Shown here one piece after another: positions 56,816 through 63,939 of a stretch of 64,000 nucleotides of DNA. Numbering within the stretch: position 1 is the first letter of the stretch; every line of letters begins with the position of its first letter. The stretch is from Thermanaerovibrio velox DSM 12556. GTDB lineage: Bacteria; Synergistota; Synergistia; Synergistales; Synergistaceae. The notes under the pieces are model-generated. The model did no database searches, had not been told where the DNA came from, and worked only from the letters and a program-made list of their open reading frames with translations. A program made the translations under genes and the position numbers. The stretch is from the NCBI RefSeq assembly GCF_000237825.1, contig NZ_CM001377.1:806001-870000 (forward strand), given 5' to 3'.

Positions 56816-57809
56816 ATCAGGTGAAGGCCTCCTCTTTGGTGATGGTCAGCCTTTGGGGCATGTCTTCGGAGAGACGGAGGATGCCCCAAAGGCTGAAGGG
56901 GTTCAAATCTCGGTTTCGCCAGGGTGGGAAGGGCATAGGTTGGATTTTTTGATATCCCAGGAACTCGGTCTTAGCAGGTCATATGCCACCAAGCTTATCC
57001 GTATGGGTAGGGTGATGGTTTCTTGGTCCGATAGGGTTAAGCCGGCTCTTAAGGTCCAGACGGGCGGTTCTGTGTCGGTGGACTTGCCGCCCCCGGAGGA
57101 TTTGGAGCTTCAGCCTGAAGACGTCCCGTTCCAGGTGGTATACGAGGACCAGGATATAGTGGTTGTTAACAAGCCCGCAGGTTTGGTGGTTCATCCTGCC
57201 CCTGGGCACTGGAGGGGGACGTTGGTTCATGGGCTCCTTTACCGGTACCCGGAGATGATGGAGCTCAATGGGGTCAGACGTCCAGGGATAGTTCATCGAT
57301 TGGACGGTACCACCTCTGGTTTGATGGTAGTGGCCAGAAATGGTTTGGCCATGGAGGGTCTTATAAGGTCCTTCAAGGGTAGGATGGTTGAGAAGGTTTA
57401 CATCGCTGCGGTCTCTGGGTCTCCCTGTCCTAAGGAGGGGGAGATCCGTTTCCCCATAGGAAGAGATCCCGGGAACAGGAAGCGCATGGCACCGGTGGAT
57501 TGGGGTAGGGATGCTCACACGGCATACAGAACCCTTTGGAGCCATGGGGGCTACAGTCTGCTGTTGTGCCAGATAAAGACCGGCAGGACACACCAGATAA
57601 GGGTTCACATGAAGGCCATTGGACATCCACTGGTGGGGGACCGGCTTTATGGGGGGGCTTGCCCGCGGGGGTGGGAGGTGGAAAGGGTATTTTTGCACTC
57701 CTGGAGGCTCAGCTTCCAGCACCCCAGGACGGGGAAGATGATGAGTTTTGTCTGCCCCCTCCCGGATGAGCTGATTAAATTCATAGTCCAAGTTCGCCGG
57801 GGTCTTTAG
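56808..57809 (+). CDS. rluD: RluD-family 23S rRNA pseudouridine synthase
   Basis: Predicted to make pseudouridines in 23S rRNA helix 69. The certain part begins near VSPGWEGHRLDFLISQ, an S4 domain with GLSRSYATKLIRMGRVMV, then the catalytic domain with VVNKPAGLVVHPAPGH, the HRLDGTTSGLMVVA active-site Asp and KTGRTHQIRVHMKAIGHPLVGD. The start is unresolved: TTG 56808 has a weak ribosome site, and no good in-frame start exists after the inverted repeat at 56847-56895. An ATG at 56881 follows GGAGAG well but is in the wrong frame; it would fit if the GGGG near 56908 had one more G. Confidence 0.9.
   Translation: MDRSGEGLLFGDGQPLGHVFGETEDAPKAEGVQISVSPGWEGHRLDFLISQELGLSRSYATKLIRMGRVMVSWSDRVKPALKVQTGGSVSVDLPPPEDLELQPEDVPFQVVYEDQDIVVVNKPAGLVVHPAPGHWRGTLVHGLLYRYPEMMELNGVRRPGIVHRLDGTTSGLMVVARNGLAMEGLIRSFKGRMVEKVYIAAVSGSPCPKEGEIRFPIGRDPGNRKRMAPVDWGRDAHTAYRTLWSHGGYSLLLCQIKTGRTHQIRVHMKAIGHPLVGDRLYGGACPRGWEVERVFLHSWRLSFQHPRTGKMMSFVCPLPDELIKFIVQVRRGL
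56847..56895. repeat. 15-base perfect inverted repeat at the 5' end of rluD
   Basis: CAGCCTTTGGGGCAT (56847-56861) and ATGCCCCAAAGGCTG (56881-56895) are exact reverse complements, spaced by 19 bases that themselves contain GTCT/AGAC. No T run follows. It could end the ileS transcript, hide or present the rluD start, or bind a protein. Confidence 0.75.
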
Positions 57810-59382
57810 GTTGTACTAGCAGGCTTTTGAACACCTTATACCTTACGCCCGCCACCCCCTTCTCCGGTAGCGGGCGTAGGTTCTTTCTTTGAGTGTAGTC
57901 TACCCAAGCCTTGCTCTCGCTCCTTGCGGGGCTGAACCAGGCGGCTAAAGAGGCCACGACAGCTAACACCTCTTCTGCAATAGGTGATTTGGGGTCTTTG
58001 GGTCTTAGCAACACATGAGAACCGGGCAGATCCTTTACATGAAACCAGATGTCGTCCGGCTTTGCTATCCTGAACGTTATCTCCCGGTTCCCCATGGCGC
58101 TTAGCCCCACGTAGATGGTGCCAAAGGATGGGTTGAGCCTTTTCACCCCCGGTGCTTCTTGCCCCTTGGGGATCCTTACTTTTCCGCGGGTATTCCCCTT
58201 GCTGCCTTTGGTATCTATCTCCGCCTCCAGGGCAGCCAAGTCTTGACCGCTGATGGGGCCCATGAGCAGGGCTCTTTGTTCCTCGAGGGTGGCTATCTCC
58301 CCTCTTACAACAGGAGCTCTTTCTTCTGATGCCCTGTGCCTTCTTAGCAGGCGACGGTATTCTTTGAAAAGCCGCTGGGCCTCCTCTACTGGTGTTGTGC
58401 CATTGGGTATTTCCACCTCAGTGTTTTCTTCCAGTCCTGGCCAGTTAGTGATGAACAGTTTACCCCCTTCCCTTCCCTGTGGAAGGCTCATTAGGAACTC
58501 CGCAACGGACTTTATCCTGTTGGCCCTTTCAAGAAGCTCCGGATTTGGGAGTTGCGGTTGTAGCGCTGTTACCTTTTTATCTATTATAGATAACAGCTTT
58601 TTCCTTTTGGTAGCTAGAGCCTCACCTATGAGGTGTTCTTCCATGATTCCGGAGGGCAACTCTAGAGGATCTTTTAGCGTTGGCAAGTACTCCTCCGCGA
58701 GTCCCTTGGGAATGGGGAAGAGGTCCTTTCCCTTTTGTATCGCTTGCCATTCGGTCTTCAAGGGGTCTTGAGAGTATAGGAGGTGCTCCATCTCGGCTGC
58801 TGTGCTTGGATAGTTGGGGTATCCCTGTAGAACTCTGATCATTCCCCTGCTTAGACCCGCATGGGGCTGGGAAAGCATTGGGGAAGGAGGGGAGTATGTA
58901 TTTCCCGGTAGTAGTACTCTATCGGATGTGTCCGGATAAAGGCGTTTATGGCATTCCAGTATGATGCCATCCTGCAGAAGGCATATATTAGTGGACCTGT
59001 CCATGAGTTCCATGATCATTGTAATTCGATGATTAACCGAAGAGCTAACGAGTTTAGAGAATTCTAAGGCCATGATCCGATCTCGTTGGATCTGCCTTGC
59101 TTCTAGCAGATAGGCCCCGGCGAGATGGCCGTTTAAGAGTTCTCCCAGGGGGGACCTTCTGGGAAACAAGGTGATTAGATCTTTCTTTTGGGAACGGGTT
59201 ATTTTGAATATGCCTGGTAGTTTGGTAGACCATGATATGAACAGGGTTATATCCCTCCTGTGGCACCTAAGATCCAGGAGGATTCCCTCGGAGCAAGATT
59301 CTCCGCGGTCTACCAGGGCGTTTTTCATCGTATTGTTTATCCAAGCTTCTTGTAGCCTTATCATCTCTGGCCCGAAAGCCAT
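57781..59382 (-). CDS. rqcH: RqcH/NFACT family ribosome quality control protein
   Basis: Homologue of Rqc2 and FbpA. It binds stalled 50S-peptidyl-tRNA and adds alanine tails, and was once called fibronectin-binding protein. About 533 residues from ATG at 59382 (- strand), which has GGAGGTGATAAAC directly upstream; the open frame reaches further but lacks such a site. N-terminal NFACT-N begins AFGPEMIRLQEAWINNTM; the middle is helical; the C-terminal NFACT-R (DUF814) domain has IYVGLSAMGNREITFRIA, DDIWFHVKDLPGSHVLLRP and YTQRKNLRPLPEKG. Its end overlaps the rluD end by 29 bases, tail to tail. It diverges from the tRNA cluster. Confidence 0.92.
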   Translation of the reverse strand: MAFGPEMIRLQEAWINNTMKNALVDRGESCSEGILLDLRCHRRDITLFISWSTKLPGIFKITRSQKKDLITLFPRRSPLGELLNGHLAGAYLLEARQIQRDRIMALEFSKLVSSSVNHRITMIMELMDRSTNICLLQDGIILECHKRLYPDTSDRVLLPGNTYSPPSPMLSQPHAGLSRGMIRVLQGYPNYPSTAAEMEHLLYSQDPLKTEWQAIQKGKDLFPIPKGLAEEYLPTLKDPLELPSGIMEEHLIGEALATKRKKLLSIIDKKVTALQPQLPNPELLERANRIKSVAEFLMSLPQGREGGKLFITNWPGLEENTEVEIPNGTTPVEEAQRLFKEYRRLLRRHRASEERAPVVRGEIATLEEQRALLMGPISGQDLAALEAEIDTKGSKGNTRGKVRIPKGQEAPGVKRLNPSFGTIYVGLSAMGNREITFRIAKPDDIWFHVKDLPGSHVLLRPKDPKSPIAEEVLAVVASLAAWFSPARSESKAWVDYTQRKNLRPLPEKGVAGVRYKVFKSLLVQPKDPGELGL

Positions 59383-59428
59383 GTTTATCACCTCCAGGGA
59401 AGGGGAGGTTATCACGAATGGCTGAGAC

Positions 59429-59457
59429 TTGACAAGCATGCAAATGATGTATAGAAT
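59429..59457 (+). promoter_or_regulatory. Promoter of the nine-tRNA cluster
   Basis: TTGACA (59429-59434) and TAGAAT (59452-59457) with a 17-base spacer, starting about 9 bases before the first tRNA. It lies between the divergent rqcH start and tRNA-Ala. Confidence 0.85.
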
Positions 59458-59472
59458 GCTCTTCGTGATTTC

Positions 59473-59547
59473 GGGGCTGTAGCGCAGAGGGAGCGCGTTT
59501 CCTTCGCACGGAAAAGGTCGGGGGTTCGAGTCCCCCCAGCTCCACCA
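59473..59547 (+). tRNA. tRNA-Ala (anticodon CGC)
   Basis: Acceptor GGGGCTG/CAGCTCC has the G3-U70 pair that marks alanine tRNAs; anticodon stem TTTCC/GGAAA with loop TTCGCAC (CGC); CCA encoded. First gene of the cluster. Confidence 0.95.
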
Positions 59548-59556
59548 GTTAGATAT

Positions 59557-59634
59557 CGGGGCGTAGCGCAGTCTGGCTAGCGCACCTGCTTTGGGAGCAG
59601 GGGGTCGAAGGTTCGAATCCTTTCGCCCCGACCA
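59557..59634 (+). tRNA. tRNA-Pro (anticodon TGG)
   Basis: Acceptor CGGGGCG/CGCCCCG, anticodon stem CCTGC/GCAGG with loop TTTGGGA (TGG), discriminator A, CCA encoded. Confidence 0.96.
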
Positions 59635-59647
59635 GGGTAGATCGGAG

Positions 59648-59724
59648 GCGGGAATAGCTCAGTTGGCTAGAGCGACGGCCTTCCAAGCCGTAGGTCGCGG
59701 GTTCGAATCCCGTTTCCCGCTCCA
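59648..59724 (+). tRNA. tRNA-Gly (anticodon TCC)
   Basis: Acceptor GCGGGAA/TTCCCGC, loop CTTCCAA (TCC) on ACGGC/GCCGT, U discriminator usual for glycine, CCA encoded. Confidence 0.96.
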
Positions 59725-59740
59725 GGGTTTTTGCGGGTTT

Positions 59741-59817
59741 GCGCCTGTAGCTCAACTGGACAGAGCAACGGACTTCTAATCCGTGGGTTGGAGGTTCGAG
59801 TCCTCTCAGGCGCGCCA
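59741..59817 (+). tRNA. tRNA-Arg (anticodon TCT)
   Basis: Acceptor GCGCCTG/CAGGCGC, loop CTTCTAA (TCT, reads AGA/AGG, codons common in this window) on ACGGA/TCCGT, CCA encoded. Confidence 0.96.
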
Positions 59818-59830
59818 AAATGGGTGGTGT

Positions 59831-59908
59831 GGTGAGCGTAGCTCAATCGGTCAGAGCACTGGACTGTGGCTCCAGGGGTTGGGGGTTCAAGTCCCCTCGC
59901 TCACCCCA
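59831..59908 (+). tRNA. tRNA-His (anticodon GTG)
   Basis: Acceptor GTGAGCG/CGCTCAC preceded by the extra G-1 (59831) that pairs with C73, the histidine identity element; loop CTGTGGC (GTG) on CTGGA/TCCAG; CCA encoded. Confidence 0.96.
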
Positions 59909-59931
59909 GCGTTCTCTTGTTTCTTGGGCTT

Positions 59932-60007
59932 GCGCCCGTAGCTCAGTGGATAGAGCGGCAGACTTCGGATCTGTTGGTCGCGGGTTCAAATCCTGCCGGG
60001 CGCGCCA
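59932..60007 (+). tRNA. tRNA-Arg (anticodon TCG)
   Basis: Acceptor GCGCCCG/CGGGCGC, loop CTTCGGA (TCG) on GCAGA/TCTGT, CCA encoded. Reads CGA, and probably other CGN codons by wobble. Confidence 0.95.
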
Positions 60008-60024
60008 CGGAGTGTAGCGTTGAT

Positions 60025-60100
60025 GGACCGTTAGCTCAACTGGCAGAGCACCTGACTCTTAATCAGGGGGTTACAGGTTCGATTCCTGTACGGTCCACCA
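60025..60100 (+). tRNA. tRNA-Lys (anticodon CTT), copy 1
   Basis: Acceptor GGACCGT/ACGGTCC, loop CTCTTAA (CTT) on CCTGA/TCAGG, CCA encoded. Identical over 76 bases to the copy at 60234. Confidence 0.96.
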
Positions 60101-60117
60101 GGATTTCGCAGCTCGTT

Positions 60118-60201
60118 GCGAGAGTGGTGGAACTGGTAGACACGCGGGACTTAGGATCCCGTGCCTGTGGCGTGGGGGTTCGAGTCCCCCCTCTCGCACC
60201 A
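60118..60201 (+). tRNA. tRNA-Leu (anticodon TAG)
   Basis: 84 bases with a long variable arm, so class II. Acceptor GCGAGAG/CTCTCGC, loop CTTAGGA (TAG) on CGGGA/TCCCG, discriminator A, CCA encoded. Confidence 0.95.
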
Positions 60202-60233
60202 GAGGTTGTAGCATAGATTGGTTTCGGTATGAA

Positions 60234-60309
60234 GGACCGTTAGCTCAACTGGCAGAGCACCTGACTCTTAATCAGGGGGTTACAGGTTCGATTCCTGTAC
60301 GGTCCACCA
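60234..60309 (+). tRNA. tRNA-Lys (anticodon CTT), copy 2
   Basis: Exact duplicate of the tRNA-Lys at 60025; flanks differ. Last gene of the cluster, followed by the terminator. Confidence 0.96.
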
Positions 60310-60317
60310 AGCTTTAC

Positions 60318-60347
60318 GGGCAGGGCTTTAGGCCTTGCCCTTTTTTT
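60318..60347 (+). terminator. Intrinsic terminator of the tRNA cluster
   Basis: GGGCAGGGC pairs with GCCTTGCCC (9 bp, one G-T) around TTTAG and is followed by seven Ts. The next 88 bases before acpS hold nothing I recognise beyond AT/GC-mixed DNA. Confidence 0.92.
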
Positions 60348-60435
60348 GTATTTGGTGCCCTCTGCGGTGGTGGATCTCGTGTGGTGATTTGGCCTTGACG
60401 GCCCATGTGAACCTGTTGGATCAGGGGGGGTTGGC

Positions 60436-60807
60436 TTGATAATAGGCATCGGGGTGGACATGTGCTCTGTATCCAGGATGAGAAGAAGCATTAACATTGG
60501 CGGCTTTTTGGAGAGGGTTTTCCATGAGGAGGAGCTTGAGTATGTAAGCGGTTCTTCCAGGCCCGAGGAGAGTTTGGCGGGGTCTTTCGCTGCTAAGGAG
60601 GCTTTTGCCAAAGCCCTTGGAATCGGGCTTTCCAAGCTTGGCCTTAAAGGGGCATGGGTGAGGCGGACCGCGAGGGGCCCTGTGCTATGCCTTGATGATA
60701 GAATTTCTGAGTACGCTAGATCTATAGGGGTTGATAAGATCTTCCTGTCCATATCTCACGAAAGGGAAATGGCTGTGGCATTCGTGGTTTTGGAGGGAGG
60801 TGTTTAG
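60436..60807 (+). CDS. acpS: Holo-[acyl-carrier-protein] synthase
   Basis: Transfers phosphopantetheine from CoA to apo-ACP. 123 residues, right length. IIGIGVDMCSVSRMRRSI carries the first Mg-binding Asp; FHEEELEYV, and SLAGSFAAKEAFAKALGIGL with the second; ISHEREMAVAFVVLE closes. TTG start at 60436. acpS followed by nnr is a common pair in bacteria. Confidence 0.96.
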   Translation: MIIGIGVDMCSVSRMRRSINIGGFLERVFHEEELEYVSGSSRPEESLAGSFAAKEAFAKALGIGLSKLGLKGAWVRRTARGPVLCLDDRISEYARSIGVDKIFLSISHEREMAVAFVVLEGGV

Positions 60808-60808
60808 G

Positions 60809-62353
60809 TTGTCCTTGTCAGCTTACGATCCCAATGACGTAAGACTGGCGGATCAAAAGGCCGTTCAGATGGGCATCCCCGGTGAAATACTGATGGAAAA
60901 TGCTGGAGCTGGGGCCGCAAGGGCTATCATTGATAGGTTTGGGGCGTTTAAAAAAGCGGTTGTTTTATGTGGTCCCGGGAACAATGGCGGGGATGGTATG
61001 GTGGTGGCAAGGCATTTATTGACCGCTGGTGTGGATGTGGCGGTTGTGTCAACCACATCTAGTAGGGCTGGTGATTCTCTCGGGGCGGAAAGGATGTACC
61101 TGGGGGCTGGAGGCAGGGTGTTCGTATCCAGCGAGTTTTCTGACCGGGAACTTCTAGATTTTATAAGGTCGTCTAATTTGCTGGTGGACGGTCTCTTGGG
61201 CACTGGTTCGGGAGGGCCTCCACGGGGAGAGGTTCTAAGGTTGATAAGGCTGGCAGGTGATGCAGGAGTCCCTGTGGTTTCCCTCGATATCCCGACGGGG
61301 TTTGATGGTAGGACAGGGGCGCTCCTGGGAGATAAAGGGGATTTCCTTTCCGCATCTTTGACCGTGTCTTTTATGGCTTTAAAAAGTGGTCTTTTTTTCA
61401 CCCCTGCCTTTGATTCTGCTGGTAGCCTTGAGGTGGTGCCCATTGGTGTGCCTCCTTGTTCGGTTCTACCCGAGGAACCGGCGGTTACGGCGATATTCCC
61501 CGAAGATCTACCCTTTTTTAAACCCAGGTTGGGAAGCGGGTACAGCAAGGCAGATAGGGGTATGGTCTTGGTCATAGGGGGGTCGGACTCTTTTGGGGGG
61601 GCTCCTTTCCTTTCAGCGCTGGGGGCTCTGTGTGCCGGTGCTGGTTGGGTTGTATGTGGTGTGCCTGAAAAATGGTCAACCTGCTATGCCCCGATCGTAC
61701 CGGAGGCCATGATTGAACCTCTCCCGGTTGATTCCTCTGGATCGATAGTCCCTGAGGCTTATGAGCACCTGATGTCCCGTTACGGGGATAAGGTCAAGGC
61801 TATAGTATTGGGGCCAGGTCTTGGGAGGAGTGAAGGGGCGATAGCTCTCGTGGGTAAGGTCCTTTCGTCTTGGGAAGGGCCTTTGGTCTTGGATGCCGAT
61901 GGGCTTAACGCTTTTTCGGCGCTTGGCATGGATTGCAGTTGCGTAAGATCCAAAGTCTGGATAACTCCTCATGAGGGGGAAGCTGCGAGGCTTCTTGGGA
62001 AGTCGTCCAGTTGGATTAGGGGTAACAGGCGAGATGCGGCGGAAGCTTTGGGGAAGTGTTTTGACGGGGTGCTTTTGAAGGGCAGGAACTCCGTATTGGT
62101 GTTCCGCCAAAGGATGGTGGTTTGCTGTATTGGAGATCCTAACATGTCAATACCGGGTTCTGGTGATGTCCTCTCCGGCATAATGGGAGCGATTTTTGCC
62201 CGGGCTGGCTGGAGCATGGATTCTGCTATTTTTGCGGTGGGCCTTCATGCAATGGCGGGGCAGAGCTTGGCATTAAAGGGTAGAGGGGATGGCATCTTGG
62301 CAAGACATCTGGCGGATGAGGTTGCCTTGGTGCTTGGTGGGATGTATAGATGA
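60809..62353 (+). CDS. nnr: Bifunctional NAD(P)HX epimerase / ADP-dependent dehydratase
   Basis: Repairs damaged hydrated NAD(P)H. About 514 residues. TTG start at 60809, 1 base after the acpS stop, behind GGAGGGAGG; the open frame extends further upstream inside acpS. N-terminal YjeF_N epimerase: ILMENAGAGAARAI, CGPGNNGGDGMVVARHLL, VDGLLGTGSGGPPRG, SLDIPTGFDGRTG. C-terminal carbohydrate-kinase-like dehydratase: GYSKADRGMVLVIGGSDSFGGAPFLSA, LGPGLGRS, LDADGLNA, ITPHEGEAARLLG and IPGSGDVLSGIMGA. Standard fused form. Confidence 0.96.
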   Translation: MSLSAYDPNDVRLADQKAVQMGIPGEILMENAGAGAARAIIDRFGAFKKAVVLCGPGNNGGDGMVVARHLLTAGVDVAVVSTTSSRAGDSLGAERMYLGAGGRVFVSSEFSDRELLDFIRSSNLLVDGLLGTGSGGPPRGEVLRLIRLAGDAGVPVVSLDIPTGFDGRTGALLGDKGDFLSASLTVSFMALKSGLFFTPAFDSAGSLEVVPIGVPPCSVLPEEPAVTAIFPEDLPFFKPRLGSGYSKADRGMVLVIGGSDSFGGAPFLSALGALCAGAGWVVCGVPEKWSTCYAPIVPEAMIEPLPVDSSGSIVPEAYEHLMSRYGDKVKAIVLGPGLGRSEGAIALVGKVLSSWEGPLVLDADGLNAFSALGMDCSCVRSKVWITPHEGEAARLLGKSSSWIRGNRRDAAEALGKCFDGVLLKGRNSVLVFRQRMVVCCIGDPNMSIPGSGDVLSGIMGAIFARAGWSMDSAIFAVGLHAMAGQSLALKGRGDGILARHLADEVALVLGGMYR

Positions 62354-62586
62354 GGCGTGCTAGGCGCTCAGCAGAGGATTTATACAAGCGACAGGAGGAA
62401 GCCAGGAAAGCTAGGATAAGGGGTCTCCGTTATACCCTTTTAGGCTTCCTATCTGCTCTTGTTGTCATGGTGGGGGCAAAGGTGAGACATCCCAAGATCT
62501 CTCTTAAATCCCCCATGATGGTTCTAGGTGCCTTGGTGCTTGGCACGCTTTTGATGATAGCCATCGCTTCAAGGCGGGACGAATGA
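62350..62586 (+). CDS. Small two-helix membrane protein of unknown function
   Basis: 78 residues. The N-terminus is a strongly basic helix (RRARRSAEDLYKRQEEARKARIRGLRYT), then two membrane segments (LLGFLSALVVMVGA and MMVLGALVLGTLLMIAIA). ATG overlaps the nnr stop (ATGA), and tsaE starts 15 bases after it. No family recognised. The coupling between nnr and tsaE suggests it is real, but I cannot infer a role. Confidence 0.7.
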   Translation: MRRARRSAEDLYKRQEEARKARIRGLRYTLLGFLSALVVMVGAKVRHPKISLKSPMMVLGALVLGTLLMIAIASRRDE

Positions 62587-62601
62587 GGTGAAACAGTTAA
62601 G

Positions 62602-63126
62602 ATGATTGGCAAGAAGGTATTCAAGATTCAGGTGGACGGGTTGGATAAAATGGAGGAACTTGGCCGGGCTTTGGGGGGTAGCCTCTATCCCGGCCTTTTG
62701 GTTTGTTTAGATGGAGAGTTGGGGACAGGGAAGACCACCTTGGTCCAGTACATGGGGATGGCCTTGGGGATAAGGCGAATGCAAAGTCCCAGCTTTATTT
62801 TGGCAAGGGAATATGACTCCAAGCCGCCTTTGGTTCACGTGGATCTTTACAGGTTGTCGTCGGATGAGGTTGAGGGGTTGGCGCTTTGGGAGTATTTAGA
62901 TGACGGGAGGGCCCTTTTGGTTGAGTGGGCTTCCCGGATGGCCCTAGGGGGGTTCATCGATCGTTGGGAAATTTTTATCGCATATGGTGATTCACTGTTT
63001 TCTCGGGAGATCAGTGCTTGGGCGTCTTCTTCAAGGTCTTGGGAGGCCTTGACTGCTGCGCTGTCTGGATTTAGTGGGTCCGTAGTTTTAGAAGAGTTGA
63101 GTAACGGGAAGGAGATAAATAGATAA
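62602..63126 (+). CDS. tsaE: tRNA threonylcarbamoyladenosine biosynthesis ATPase TsaE
   Basis: ATPase helping TsaB-TsaD make t6A37 in ANN-reading tRNAs. 174 residues, about 20 longer than usual at the C-terminus. P-loop DGELGTGKTTLVQYMGMALG, MQSPSFILAREYDSK, HVDLYRLSSDEVEGL and LLVEWASR match the family. ATG 62602 with GAGGTG 11 bases upstream. Its stop shares one base with the tsaB start region, so both are coupled. Confidence 0.95.
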   Translation: MIGKKVFKIQVDGLDKMEELGRALGGSLYPGLLVCLDGELGTGKTTLVQYMGMALGIRRMQSPSFILAREYDSKPPLVHVDLYRLSSDEVEGLALWEYLDDGRALLVEWASRMALGGFIDRWEIFIAYGDSLFSREISAWASSSRSWEALTAALSGFSGSVVLEELSNGKEINR

Positions 63127-63806
63127 TGGCGGACTTGGGAAGGGTTCTTTGGATAGACACGTCATGTGGATATACCACAGTAGGGATGACGGAGGGCCGC
63201 AGGGTTGTGGGTGAGGTTAGGCTTGATCTTGGCCGCTCCCAATCCACCCATCTTCCCGGGATGGTGGAGGGGTTATTTCGCAGCCTAGAGGTTCCGATGC
63301 AGTCTTTGGACTCCATAGGGGTGGTGGTAGGGCCTGGGGCTTACACGGGGCTTAGGGTGGGGGTGTGTTATGCCCAAGGGTTAGCGGAGGCCATAGGCGT
63401 TGATATGCTGCCGGTACCAACTTTGGATGCTCTTGCACAGGAGCGCACCTGGGGTCATTCGGGGCCTTTCATCTCGTTCCTTCGGGCAAAGAAGGGGTTG
63501 TTGTATGTGGCGGCCTATGATGATCTGTCCTGTGGCCCTTTTTGGGGCCCTGTGATTTGTGAGCCTTCTTATTTGCTTAAGGAGGTGACGGCTAGGGGGA
63601 TCAGGTTGGCCAAGGGGCCTTATTGCGAGGAGATAGAGCTGATGCATCAGGTTGGTTTATCGGTCATGGACGTACCGTCGCCATCCATTAGGGGTATGGT
63701 GGGCTTTGTCGAGTCTTGTTCGCCCTCTGGGGTCTCCCCGGCTGATGTGCGCTTGATGTATTTAAGGGAGCCTGATTTTGGTCCCACGCCTTGCAAGCAC
63801 CCCTAG
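63126..63806 (+). CDS. tsaB: tRNA threonylcarbamoyladenosine biosynthesis protein TsaB
   Basis: Non-catalytic ASKHA partner of TsaD in t6A synthesis. 226 residues. LWIDTSCGYTTVGM phosphate-1 segment, HLPGMVEGLFRSL, and VVVGPGAYTGLRVGVCYAQGLAEA match TsaB; LPVPTLDALAQ follows. The family GPGSFTGLR is GPGAYTGLR here. ATG 63126 touches the tsaE end. tsaD is not in the window. The gap up to 63869 has no clear terminator. Confidence 0.94.
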   Translation: MADLGRVLWIDTSCGYTTVGMTEGRRVVGEVRLDLGRSQSTHLPGMVEGLFRSLEVPMQSLDSIGVVVGPGAYTGLRVGVCYAQGLAEAIGVDMLPVPTLDALAQERTWGHSGPFISFLRAKKGLLYVAAYDDLSCGPFWGPVICEPSYLLKEVTARGIRLAKGPYCEEIELMHQVGLSVMDVPSPSIRGMVGFVESCSPSGVSPADVRLMYLREPDFGPTPCKHP

Positions 63807-63868
63807 GCAAGAGTATTATATCTTCTATACAGCATTTTGTATTTGAATTACCCTGTTTGGGGAGGTGA

Positions 63869-63937
63869 TTGAACCAGGGTTTCTGGCGGTGGTTAGGGTT
63901 CAGCAATATCCGTTCAAAGTTCAAGGAGGGATATTAG
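63869..63937 (+). CDS. Tiny 22-residue frame before the 2Fe-2S gene (possible leader peptide)
   Basis: TTG 63869 lies close behind GGGGAGGTGA, an excellent ribosome binding site. It opens a 22-codon frame (MNQGFWRWLGFSNIRS..., ending TAG at 63935) that stops 2 bases before the ATG of the next gene, and includes that gene's ribosome site. It may be a leader peptide or translational coupler. Without relatives this cannot be told from chance. Confidence 0.35.
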   Translation: MNQGFWRWLGFSNIRSKFKEGY

Positions 63938-63939
63938 GC

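Noticed and set aside
59473-60309. CRISPR-like or integrative repeats in the tRNA cluster
   Set aside because: Repeated similarity comes from tRNA arms and the duplicated tRNA-Lys; spacers are not regular and no integrase adjoins.
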